Origin: Acidimicrobiaceae bacterium
GTDB taxonomy: Bacteria; Actinomycetota; Acidimicrobiia; Acidimicrobiales; Aldehydirespiratoraceae
Length of the DNA: 64,000 bases
NCBI GenBank assembly: GCA_009837445.1
Contig: VXTM01000010.1
Coordinates: 1 to 64,000 of the forward strand
Reading direction: 5' to 3'
The notes under the pieces are model-generated. The model had not been told where the DNA came from and made no database searches. It saw nothing but the letters and a program-made list of their open reading frames with translations. Made by a program: the position numbers and the translations under genes. Shown here piece after piece: positions 51,400 through 59,156 of the stretch (positions are counted from its first letter, which is position 1; each line of letters begins with the position of its first letter).

Positions 51400-52575
51400 G
51401 TGATGCACCTTGGGTTGAACGACGACGAGCTGGTCGCGTGTGTGTCCTGCGGGCTGTGCCTGCCGCACTGCCCGACGTTTGTGATCACCGGGCGGGACAC
51501 CGAGTCGCCCCGGGGCCGGATCGCGTTGATGCGGGCCGTGCAGAACGAGGACGCACCGGTGACCGACGACCTGATCCGGTCGATGGAGACCTGCGTCCAG
51601 TGCCGGGGCTGCGAGACGGCCTGTCCCAGCGCGGTGCCGTTCGGCCACCTGATGGAGGGCACCCGGGCCGCGCTGGCCGACGCCGGCCGGATCACCCCCC
51701 GCTGGCAGCGGCTGGCGTTGAAGGGCCTGCGTCACCGCCGGCTGCTGATGGCGGGCTCGACCCTGCTGGCGCTGGCCATCCGGCTGCGGCTGGTGCCGAC
51801 CCGGCGGCTCGGGCTGCCGGCCCGGATGCCGCTGCGCCGGCCGCCGCTGCGGGCCTCCGGCAACGACGTGTGGCTGTTCACCGGTTGCGTGATGGACGCC
51901 TGGCAGCGAGACGTGCATCTGGCCGTGCAGCGGGTGCTGGAGGCCGCCGGGGTGGGAGTGGAGCCCACCGGCGGGGCCGCGCCGTGCTGCGGGGCGCTGC
52001 ACATCCACGCCGGGCTGGAGTCCGAGACCAAGGACATGGCCTGGCAGGTGATGGCCGGGCTGTCCGGCGATGACCGCCCCATCCTGGTTGACGCCGCTGG
52101 CTGCGGCGCCGCGCTGAAGGACTACGGCCACCTGCTCGGCACCGATGAGGCCCGGGCGTTCTCGGCCCGGGTGTTCGACGTGCACGAGTGGCTGGCCGGG
52201 CACCTGGACGAGTTGCGGTCCCGGCATCCGGTCGCTCCGTTGGACATCACGGTGGCCGTCCAGGACCCGTGCCATCTCCGCCACGTGCAGCGAGCCCATC
52301 AGGCCGTCCCCGAGGTGCTGGCCCCGTTCGTCACCCGGGTGGTGGCTCTCGATGACGACGGCCTCTGCTGCGGGGCCGGCGGCGCCTACTCGGTGATGGA
52401 GGCCGAGCTGTCCAGGGCAATCCGCGAGCGCAAGACCGCGGCTGTGGCCCGTTCGGGCGCGTCGGTGGTGGCCAGCGCCAACCCGGGCTGCTCGCTGCAT
52501 CTGGCCGCCACCGGCCTTGATGTGCGTCACCCCTTGGAGCTGGTCGACCAGGCCCTGTCCTCCTCCCGCGTCTGA
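51400..52575 (+). CDS. glcF: Glycolate oxidase iron-sulfur subunit
   Basis: A 391-residue protein with two [4Fe-4S] motifs at the N-terminus (CVSCGLCLPHCP and CVQCRGCETACP) and two CCG-domain motifs (APCCGALHIHAG and GLCCGAGGAY) that bind further cofactors and quinone-linked partners. GTG 51400 is followed directly by ATG 51403; either could start. An 88-bp gap separates it from glcE, with no convincing promoter. It transfers electrons from GlcDE to the respiratory chain. Confidence 0.9.
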   Translation: MMHLGLNDDELVACVSCGLCLPHCPTFVITGRDTESPRGRIALMRAVQNEDAPVTDDLIRSMETCVQCRGCETACPSAVPFGHLMEGTRAALADAGRITPRWQRLALKGLRHRRLLMAGSTLLALAIRLRLVPTRRLGLPARMPLRRPPLRASGNDVWLFTGCVMDAWQRDVHLAVQRVLEAAGVGVEPTGGAAPCCGALHIHAGLESETKDMAWQVMAGLSGDDRPILVDAAGCGAALKDYGHLLGTDEARAFSARVFDVHEWLAGHLDELRSRHPVAPLDITVAVQDPCHLRHVQRAHQAVPEVLAPFVTRVVALDDDGLCCGAGGAYSVMEAELSRAIRERKTAAVARSGASVVASANPGCSLHLAATGLDVRHPLELVDQALSSSRV

Positions 52576-52598
52576 CTCCCCGTCCTGAGCGACGGGAG
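52576..52598 (+). terminator. Short hairpin after glcF
   Basis: CTCCCCGTC (52576-52584) faces GACGGGAG (52591-52598) with a 6-nt loop and one bulged C. It starts directly at the glcF stop and could end the glcDEF transcript, but no T-tract follows. Confidence 0.4.
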
Positions 52599-52718
52599 CC
52601 CCGGGTGCTCGACCCGTGGACGGATTTCTTGTGGTGCCCGGGAACCGGCAGCCGGTTCGCGTCGTCGTAGGCAGCGAACGGGCGCACCGGGCGCCTGCCA
52701 CCTGGAGGAGGGTGACCG

Positions 52719-54608
52719 ATGGGAACCACAGGAATCAAGAGCTTCGCCACAAGACCGAAGCGGCACCTGATGTGGATAGGGGCAGTGCTGGCGCTGAGCC
52801 TGCTGGCGGTGTCCTGTTCGGGCGGCGATGAAGACGAGGCAGCCAGCGTGGCCACCTCCCCTGCCGTGGAGTATGGCGCCGAGCCAGATGCCGCGCCGTC
52901 CGACGTCGGCGGGGACCGCGACAGCTCCGGCAGTGTCGACATGCCTGCGGCTTCCACGACCTCTGCCAGCCGCACCTACGCAGAGGAGCCCATGGTCGAA
53001 GAGGAGCCCATGCCCGAGGCGGCCGCCGACTACGCGCTCGAGGCGTCGGAGGCGGCGTCGGTGGAGGCCTCGGAGGCCGCGGTTCAGGCCGCTGAGGCCG
53101 CGTTGGCGGCAGCGGCTGCCCAAGCCGACTCGACCACCAGCGGCGTGTCCCGGGCAGAGGCCGCCGCGTCGGACCGTGAGCGTGCCGAAGAGCGGCGCCG
53201 GAGGTGCCCGGAATGCGGGGCCAACACGTTCGAGGACTACGGCGTCAACCCGTTCGTGGACACCTACGAGGACGATCTGTCGACGTTCGCCCTCGACGTC
53301 GACACCGCGTCCTACGTGGTGACCCGCAACTTCCTGGAGGGCGGCCAGCTCCCGCCCATCGAGGCTGTGAGGGTGGAGGAGTTCGTCAACTACTTCGACG
53401 GCGGCTACCAGGCGCTGATCGACGAGTTCAACATCACGCTGGAGGCGGCCCCGACACCGTTCAGCGATCCCGACCGGGTGATGCTGCGGGTCGGCGTACA
53501 GGCTCCCGAGGTGCTGTCGGACCTCGTGATACCCGACAGCGTGGTGCTGGTGCTTGACCGCTCCGGGTCGATGGGCCAGTTGGCCGGTCCCTCAGACCGG
53601 CCCATGGAGCGGATGAGCCTGGTCCACGAGTCCGTCGAGCTGCTGCTGGGCGGCCTGCCCGGGCGCACCCGGGTCGGGATCGTCGCCTACAGCGACAGGG
53701 CCAGCGTCATCCTCGAGCCGACCAGAGTGTCCGGCAATGCGGACTGGATCATCGACGAGGTCCGCAGCCGTGTCCGCCCCGATGGCAGCACCAACGCCGA
53801 GGCCGGCCTGGTGTGGGGTTTCGACATGGCTCTGAGCGAGGCCGACGAAGGCCGCAACGTGCTCGTGTTGCTGCTGTCGGACGGCGTCGCCAACGTGGGC
53901 GCCACCCGCACCGACGACATCCTTGAGCAGATCGGCGAGCGGGGCGACATCGGCCTGTCCACCATCGGCGTGGGCCTGGGCCCGTTCAACGACGAGCTCA
54001 TGGAGCAGCTGGCCAACAAGGCCGACGGCACCTACCACTACATCGACACGCCCGACGAGGCCCGCCGCATCTTCGTTGAGAACCTCAACGCCATGCTGGC
54101 CTCGGTTGCCCGCGACGCCAAGATCCAGGTCGAGTTCGACCGGGACAAGGTGATCTCGTACCGGCTGCTCGGCTTCGAGAACCGGGCCATCGCCGACGAG
54201 GACTTCCGTGACGACACCCGCGACGCCGGCGAGGTCGGCGTGGGCCAGAGCTCGACCGCCCTCTACGAGGTGACCCTCGACCGGGGTTGGGACCGCAGCC
54301 GCGGGGCGATCGCCACCGCCACCCTGCGTTACCGCCGGCCGGCCAGCGAGCGGATCACCGAGACTTGGGCCAGCCTGCATCCCGACGACGTGGAGCACTC
54401 GTTCCGGGACGCCGGCGCTCACTTCCGGCTGGCCGTGGTGGCCGCCGAGTTCGCCGAGGTGCTGCGGGACAGCCCGTTCGTGGAGGATCGCAGCATGGAG
54501 GAGCTCGCCTACCAGGCCGACCGGGTGGCCGACGAACTGCGCCGCGACGCCGACGCCGAGGAACTCGCCGGCCTGATCGACGCCGCTAGGCGCATCCGCC
54601 GCCGCTAG
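52719..54608 (+). CDS. von Willebrand factor A domain lipoprotein (YfbK-like)
   Basis: A 629-residue surface lipoprotein with lipobox cysteine C33 (LAVSC). A disordered Ala/Glu-rich helix-forming stretch (about 105-160) ends in a C-P-E-C pair at 163-166. Then comes the YfbK-type N-terminal region (FALDVDTASYVVTRNFL, EFVNYFDGGY), a VWA domain with MIDAS D280-R-S282-G-S284, STNAEAGL and LLSDGVAN, and a C-terminal YfbK domain. ATG 52719 preceded by GGAGGAGGG. Probably a metal-dependent adhesion or scaffold protein outside the membrane; partner unknown. Confidence 0.85.
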   Translation: MGTTGIKSFATRPKRHLMWIGAVLALSLLAVSCSGGDEDEAASVATSPAVEYGAEPDAAPSDVGGDRDSSGSVDMPAASTTSASRTYAEEPMVEEEPMPEAAADYALEASEAASVEASEAAVQAAEAALAAAAAQADSTTSGVSRAEAAASDRERAEERRRRCPECGANTFEDYGVNPFVDTYEDDLSTFALDVDTASYVVTRNFLEGGQLPPIEAVRVEEFVNYFDGGYQALIDEFNITLEAAPTPFSDPDRVMLRVGVQAPEVLSDLVIPDSVVLVLDRSGSMGQLAGPSDRPMERMSLVHESVELLLGGLPGRTRVGIVAYSDRASVILEPTRVSGNADWIIDEVRSRVRPDGSTNAEAGLVWGFDMALSEADEGRNVLVLLLSDGVANVGATRTDDILEQIGERGDIGLSTIGVGLGPFNDELMEQLANKADGTYHYIDTPDEARRIFVENLNAMLASVARDAKIQVEFDRDKVISYRLLGFENRAIADEDFRDDTRDAGEVGVGQSSTALYEVTLDRGWDRSRGAIATATLRYRRPASERITETWASLHPDDVEHSFRDAGAHFRLAVVAAEFAEVLRDSPFVEDRSMEELAYQADRVADELRRDADAEELAGLIDAARRIRRR

Positions 54609-54664
54609 CGGCGACCGAGGGCTCCTCCTTCCCTGCGACTCACCCCCTGGAGGGGCCCTTACGG

Positions 54665-54705
54665 GGCTCGGCGGCCCGGTCTTGAGGGGACTGGGCCGCC
54701 GAGCC
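54665..54705. terminator. Perfect 13-bp hairpin between convergent genes
   Basis: GGCTCGGCGGCCC (54665-54677) and its exact reverse complement (54693-54705) enclose a 15-nt loop. It lies between the VWA gene (plus) and the membrane protein gene (minus), so it can end both transcripts. Confidence 0.7.
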
Positions 54706-54736
54706 TTGCCCGCGCCCCTGAGGCTCGCTCGACCAC

Positions 54737-55837
54737 TCAGGCGAATCCGAAGATGGGCGGGAAGACGACGACCACCACGGCGGCCCACACCGCGTACACG
54801 GGTGCGTAGGCCGTCTGCCACCGCTCCAGGGATGCGAAGGGCAGGCGTCCCCGCCAGAAGCGGACGTAGAGCCACGCCGACACGCTCAGGTTGGCGAGCA
54901 GGACCACGTTCTCTCCGAGGGCGGCGATGCGGTTGGGGGTGAGGCCGAAGTCCGACACCCGTCCCGCCATTGCTGCCAGCATCACGACGTCGGCGACCAG
55001 GGCGCTGGCAACCAGCACCAGTTGCACCCCGTCGAACGGCCCGAAGGGAGCCTGGGGGTCGCGGGCCGATATGGCGTAGAGCAGCAGGCCGAGCACCAGC
55101 GCCAGCACCAGGTCGAAGATGATGAGAACGTCGCGGTCGAAGTCGATGCCTCGCCTGGTCCACACCATGGCCGCCAGGAACGCCACCAGCATGGCGGCGA
55201 CCATCGGCGTGAACAGCCGTGTCAGCACCGGCGCCATGTTCTCGATGACGCTCTGCTTGGCCTCGACCAGCCACGAGGCCACCACCACCGCTCCGAGCGC
55301 GCCGCAGGCCAGCACCCACGACGAGACGAACTCCCCAGCGTCGATGTCTATGGCGGCGAACGCGGCCTGCGTCAGCGCGGCGAGCACCCCGCCGCCGAGC
55401 GCGATCAGCACGTAGTAGACGAACCACTCGCCGGTGAAGCGCACGTAGTCCATGCGCCGCCGGCTTGAGCGCCAGTCGCCTCCGGCGTAGGCGACGCCGA
55501 CCAGCAGCCACAGGGCGATCGGCAGGTGCAGAGCGGCGAGGACCTCGGTGTCGGAGCTGTCCTCGAACGGGTAGGCGTTGATGAAGACTGCGGCCGCGAT
55601 GAACGCCGGCGCCAGCAGGCGCAGGGCCCGGGCTACCGGCAACCCCCTGTTCCACACGAAGTAGCCCGCCATCGGCACCAGCGCGAACAGGCTGAGGTTG
55701 CGGGCGTAGAACTCGCCGTCGTCGATGAGGCTCGCTCCGAAGATCTCGGGCACCTTGATGGCGGCGGCCGCCATGAATGCGAACCCGATCATCACCAGGA
55801 AGTCGCGCCCGGTCGACTCGGCGCCGGGCTCCGGCAC
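54737..55837 (-). CDS. Polytopic membrane protein with upstream permease-prefix domain
   Basis: A 366-residue protein from GTG 55837 with about ten predicted membrane segments, among them FLVMIGFAFMAAAAIKVPEIFG and ALGGGVLAALTQAAFAAIDIDAG (split), DUF4153-like in general form. GTG 55837 is the only standard start in the frame, but the frame stays open upstream to a TAG at 56090 and encodes about 84 residues of a permease prefix domain (see the next entry). The true protein is therefore probably about 450 residues and begins at a non-standard codon. Transport substrate unknown. Confidence 0.7.
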   Translation of the reverse strand: MPEPGAESTGRDFLVMIGFAFMAAAAIKVPEIFGASLIDDGEFYARNLSLFALVPMAGYFVWNRGLPVARALRLLAPAFIAAAVFINAYPFEDSSDTEVLAALHLPIALWLLVGVAYAGGDWRSSRRRMDYVRFTGEWFVYYVLIALGGGVLAALTQAAFAAIDIDAGEFVSSWVLACGALGAVVVASWLVEAKQSVIENMAPVLTRLFTPMVAAMLVAFLAAMVWTRRGIDFDRDVLIIFDLVLALVLGLLLYAISARDPQAPFGPFDGVQLVLVASALVADVVMLAAMAGRVSDFGLTPNRIAALGENVVLLANLSVSAWLYVRFWRGRLPFASLERWQTAYAPVYAVWAAVVVVVFPPIFGFA

Positions 55838-56089
55838 GAGCTTCTTCCAGAGCCGGTCGGAGTGCTCCTGGGCGAACTCGCCCGACAGGGCGTCGACGCT
55901 CCCCAGCCGCTTGACGGCGATGAGGAAGGCTTCGTCCGGCGTCAGGCCCGCCTCTCCCAGGTCAGCAATCTGGTCTCGCAGATGGCCCTCGAGCTCCTCG
56001 GTGTCTGCGGTGTGGACGGCATGCTGCTGCTCGAGGCTGCCTCGCCACCGAGCAATCAGGACTTCGAGCTGGTCGTCGATGTCGGCAAG
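55838..56089 (-). other. Coding extension: permease prefix domain without a normal start codon
   Basis: Reading upstream in frame from GTG 55837 gives 84 sense codons up to TAG 56090-56092. They include TEELEGHLRDQIADLGEAG, TPDEAFLIAVKRLGSVDAL and GEFAQEHSDRLWKKL, a textbook permease prefix domain that should lead this membrane protein. No ATG, GTG or TTG occurs in this frame. The first codon after the stop is CTT (L-A-D-I-D-D-Q-L) and ATC is fourth. A non-canonical start, a recent start-codon mutation or a sequencing error are the options. It fills the otherwise empty 324-bp gap before the deaminase. Confidence 0.75.
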
Positions 56090-56149
56090 CTAGCGCTCGG
56101 CGCGGTGGCTCTGGTCGAGGCCGGTTGCCGGCCGTGGGGCAGTCCAGGC

Positions 56150-56161
56150 TTGAATGGGGCC
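56150..56161 (+). promoter_or_regulatory. Probable leaderless promoter of the cytosine deaminase gene
   Basis: TTGAAT at 56150-56155 places +1 exactly at the A of ATG 56162. TTGCCG at 56125-56130 is a possible -35 with a 19-bp spacer. No ribosome-binding site is present. Confidence 0.4.
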
Positions 56162-56602
56162 ATGGACGAGTTCATGCAGGCGGCCATCGACGAGGCCCGC
56201 AAGGGCCGGGGCGAGGGCGGCATCCCCATCGGGGCGGTGTTGGTGCACGACGGCGAGATCATCGGCCGGGGCCACAACCGGAGGGTGCAGATGGGCTCGG
56301 CCATCCGCCATGGCGAGACCGACGCTCTGGAGAACGCCGGGCGGCTCCCGGCTGGCGTCTACCGCGACTCGGTGATGTACACCACGCTCTCGCCGTGCTC
56401 GATGTGCACCGGGGCGATCCTGCTGTACGGCATCGGCGAGGTGGTCGTAGGCGAGAACCGGACCTTCATGGGGGAGGAGGCGCTGCTGGCCGAGCGGGGC
56501 GTGTCGGTGACCGTGCTCGACGACGAGACGTGCGTGACCATGATGCGGGACTTCATCGCGGCCGAGCCCGACCTCTGGAACGAGGACATCGGCGAGGACT
56601 AG
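56162..56602 (+). CDS. Cytosine deaminase, yeast (Fcy1) type
   Basis: A 146-residue zinc deaminase of the CDA fold. Ligands: H50-x-E52 (RHGETDALENAGR) and C79/C82 (LSPCSMC), with E52 the proton shuttle. The C-terminus WNEDIGED matches the end of yeast cytosine deaminase (WFEDIGE), whose Asp contacts cytosine, and TLSPC-MCTGAI-YGI and VVGEN are shared as well. It should convert cytosine to uracil in pyrimidine salvage. Bacterial CodA is an unrelated amidohydrolase, so this fungal-type enzyme is notable. tRNA adenosine deaminase is less likely given the C-terminus. Confidence 0.85.
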   Translation: MDEFMQAAIDEARKGRGEGGIPIGAVLVHDGEIIGRGHNRRVQMGSAIRHGETDALENAGRLPAGVYRDSVMYTTLSPCSMCTGAILLYGIGEVVVGENRTFMGEEALLAERGVSVTVLDDETCVTMMRDFIAAEPDLWNEDIGED

Positions 56603-56609
56603 GCGGGCT

Positions 56610-57743
56610 CTAGAGGCAGGCTTGGACGGCTTCGGCTATGCGGCGTCGCCGGATGTCGCCCATGAGGTCGGAGTCCATGCGGTTCATCACGTAGGCGATG
56701 CTCATGCCGCGGTCGAAGTCGATCGCGGCGAACGATCCGCCCCAGCCGCTCCAGAACATCTGGCCGGGCCCGACCCTGATCGTGCCGAGCTGGAAACCGA
56801 AGCCGAGGCCGTGGCGCATACGCACCATCAGCACCTTGTCGATGCTGTCGGTGTGCTCCTCCAAGGCCTGCCGCACGCTGGCCTCCGACATCAGCCGGAC
56901 CCCGTCCACGGCGCCCCCGCAGGCCAGCGCGGCGTGGACGCGGGCAACGGATCGGGCATTGCCGAAGCCGCCCGCGGCGGGAATCTCGGCCGCCCGCCAT
57001 TCTCGGGTGGCTGGCTCGGTGGCCGTCATCGGGCAGCTTGCCAGTGCCTTGACCGCGATGGAGTCGGCAGATACCTCGACGCCGTTGATCGTCAGCTTGT
57101 CGCCGCTGAACACCGGCGGCTGCAGGGCCGCCACCCGGTGGTCCTCGGAGGCGGGCAGGCTGATCCAGAAGTCGGCGCCGAGCGGCTCGGCCACCTCGGC
57201 GCGGAACCAGTCGGCCATGCGGCGCCCGGTGATGCGGTAGAGGATCTCGCTCTGGAGTTGGCCCTGGCTGACGGCGTGGTATCCCGAGGCGGTGCCCGGC
57301 TCCCACCACGGGGCCTGGGCCGCGAGGTTGGCGGCCACGCCGTCGAGGTCGTAGAGCTGCTCCATGGTGATGGGTGGGTCGAAGCCGGGCAGGCCGGCGG
57401 TGTGGGCCATCACGTGCCGGACCAGCACGCCGTCCTTGCCGTTCTGGGCGAACTCGGGCCAGTACTGAGCCACCGGGGCGTCGAAGTCGAGCTCGCCCCG
57501 GTCGGCCAGCATCAGCATGCAGGTGGCGGCCATGGTCTTGGTGGTGGAGTAGACGTTGACGATGGTGTCGCGCTGCCAGGGCGTGCCGTCCGTGTCGGCG
57601 TTTCCGGCCCAGATGTCCACCACGAACTCGCCGTCGACGGTCACCGCCGCGGCCGCGCCGATCTCCAGCCCCTCAGCGAAGTTGGCCTCGAAGGCGTCCC
57701 GCACAGCCTCGAACCCAGGCTTGCAGATCCCCTGAGTCTCCAT
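56610..57743 (-). CDS. Serine hydrolase, beta-lactamase class C/EstB-like
   Basis: A 377-residue protein from ATG 57743. The nucleophile motif SxxK is STTK in VNVYSTTKTMAATC. The second motif is Y-H-A (SGYHAVSQG) instead of YxN, and the third is a Gly/Trp-rich MFWSGWGGS rather than KTG. This pattern is typical of EstB-like esterases and D-aminopeptidase-like enzymes, not antibiotic-hydrolysing beta-lactamases. No signal peptide, so cytoplasmic. A resistance role is not supported. Confidence 0.85.
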   Translation of the reverse strand: METQGICKPGFEAVRDAFEANFAEGLEIGAAAAVTVDGEFVVDIWAGNADTDGTPWQRDTIVNVYSTTKTMAATCMLMLADRGELDFDAPVAQYWPEFAQNGKDGVLVRHVMAHTAGLPGFDPPITMEQLYDLDGVAANLAAQAPWWEPGTASGYHAVSQGQLQSEILYRITGRRMADWFRAEVAEPLGADFWISLPASEDHRVAALQPPVFSGDKLTINGVEVSADSIAVKALASCPMTATEPATREWRAAEIPAAGGFGNARSVARVHAALACGGAVDGVRLMSEASVRQALEEHTDSIDKVLMVRMRHGLGFGFQLGTIRVGPGQMFWSGWGGSFAAIDFDRGMSIAYVMNRMDSDLMGDIRRRRIAEAVQACL

Positions 57744-57757
57744 GCCCGGAGACTTTA
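57744..57757 (-). promoter_or_regulatory. Nearly leaderless -10 element of the serine hydrolase gene
   Basis: On the minus strand TAAAGT spans 57757 to 57752, so transcription would start near 57745, 2 nt before the ATG at 57743. This again fits the leaderless pattern seen across the window. Confidence 0.45.
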
Positions 57758-57848
57758 TCGATGACGTGCCGGAGGTCAGGGCAGTGGCCCGCAGCCCTAT
57801 GATCCCGCAGGGAGTGTGACACCCGAAGGCGAGCATGAGGGAGTGGCG

Positions 57849-58370
57849 ATGGGTTATCCCCGCCAAGAGATGGAGGAGATGTGGAGGCGGTGGACGGCGG
57901 CCAATGAGGCCGCCGAAGCTGCCAATGACTGGACCGGGCTCGGCGACTTCTACACGGAGGACGCCCACTACGCCTGGACGGTGGGCCATCACGGGGAGTT
58001 CGCCGCCCGCGGCCGCCAGGACATCATCGACCACGTCCTGGTGTTCGAGATGATCGGATTCGAGGGCTGGACCTACCCGTACGAGAAGGTGGTGATCGAT
58101 GACTCCAGGGGCGAGGTCGTCGGCTACTGGAGCCAGGTCACGCCGTTCACCGATGAGGCCGGCAGGCGGATTCAGACCAACGGCCTGGGGTGCTCGTGGT
58201 TCCGGTACGCCGGCGACTTCAAGTGGTCCGAGCAGATGGACCTGTTCGATGTCGACGACGTGCAGGGAGTCCTGAAGAAGCTCAACCGCCTCGGTCTGTT
58301 GAGCGACGCGTTCAAGGCCCGCCAGCAGCGTTACATCGACGGCACCGCGCCCGGCTCGCGCTTCGTGTAG
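57849..58370 (+). CDS. SnoaL-like (NTF2-fold) protein
   Basis: A 173-residue protein of the NTF2/SnoaL-like fold. The N-terminal helix MEEMWRRWTAANEAAEAANDW, FYTEDAHYAW, and strands DIIDHVLVFEMIGFEGWTYPYEKVVID (split) are typical. ATG 57849 is preferred because GAGGGAG lies 6 nt upstream; a GTG at 57816 close to a TATGAT element (57798-57803) is an alternative. Such proteins isomerise, dehydrate or bind small lipophilic molecules. The SDR gene follows after 17 bp and may act on the same compound. Confidence 0.75.
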   Translation: MGYPRQEMEEMWRRWTAANEAAEAANDWTGLGDFYTEDAHYAWTVGHHGEFAARGRQDIIDHVLVFEMIGFEGWTYPYEKVVIDDSRGEVVGYWSQVTPFTDEAGRRIQTNGLGCSWFRYAGDFKWSEQMDLFDVDDVQGVLKKLNRLGLLSDAFKARQQRYIDGTAPGSRFV

Positions 58371-58387
58371 GCATCGAGGAGGGGTAA

Positions 58388-59137
58388 GTGGACTCTCTGA
58401 GGGACGCGGCGGTGGTGGTGACCGGGGCCAGCTCGGGCATCGGCTTGGCGGTGGCCGAGCGCTTCGTGGCTGCTGGCGCTCGGGTGCTGACCGGCAGCCG
58501 GAGCGAACCGCCGGACGGGCTGGGCCGCTGGGTCCGCACCGACGTCGCCGACCCGGCCCAGGCCGACGCCCTGCTCGCCGCCGCGGTCGATGCCTTCGGC
58601 CGGATCGACGTCGTGGTCAACAACGCCGGCGTGAGCGTGGAGAAGACGGTGGCCGACACCACCGACGACGACTACGAGCATGTGATGGGCGTGAACGTGA
58701 AGGGCGTGTTCAACGTATGCCGGGCCGCAGTGCGCCAGATGACGGCCCAGCCCGACGGCGGCGCGATCATCAACGTCGGCTCGATCTCGGGCCACGTGTC
58801 CGACCACGCCATGGCGGTCTACAACGCGTCCAAGGCGGCGGTGCACGGCCTGACACGCTCGATCGCCATCGACCACGGTGCCGACGGCATCCGCTGCAAC
58901 GCGGTGGCGCCGGGCTGGATCGCCACCCCCATGGCCGACAGCACCTTCGAGTTGGCCGCTGATCCAGGGGCGGCCCGGGAGGCGGCGGTGCAGCGCCACC
59001 CGGTGGGCCGCCTGGGCCGTCCGGAGGATGTGGCCGGTCTCGTGCTGTGGCTGGCTAGCGACGAGGCCGCCTTCGTGTCCGGCAGCGTCTTCACCATCGA
59101 CGGCGCCCTAACCGCCCAAACCCCGATACCGCTCTAG
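58388..59137 (+). CDS. Short-chain dehydrogenase/reductase (SDR)
   Basis: A 249-residue classical SDR. Cofactor motif VVVTGASSGIGLAV, NNAGVS, catalytic Ser in INVGSISGH, and Y-N-A-S-K as the YxxxK motif. The end VSGSVFTIDGALTAQT is standard. GTG 58388 preceded by GAGGAGGGG. Probably an operon with the SnoaL-like gene. The substrate is unknown. Confidence 0.9.
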   Translation: MDSLRDAAVVVTGASSGIGLAVAERFVAAGARVLTGSRSEPPDGLGRWVRTDVADPAQADALLAAAVDAFGRIDVVVNNAGVSVEKTVADTTDDDYEHVMGVNVKGVFNVCRAAVRQMTAQPDGGAIINVGSISGHVSDHAMAVYNASKAAVHGLTRSIAIDHGADGIRCNAVAPGWIATPMADSTFELAADPGAAREAAVQRHPVGRLGRPEDVAGLVLWLASDEAAFVSGSVFTIDGALTAQTPIPL

Positions 59138-59156
59138 GCTCGGCCCCGTCGGGACC

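Noticed and set aside
53592-55655. Long open frame (687 codons) on the minus strand across the VWA gene
   Set aside because: It is antisense to the VWA gene and out of frame with the membrane protein; composition is low-complexity Arg/Gly/Val and no domain is visible. A GC-rich shadow.
56610-57743. Antibiotic-resistance beta-lactamase
   Set aside because: YxN is YHA, KTG is missing and there is no signal peptide; pattern fits EstB-like esterases.
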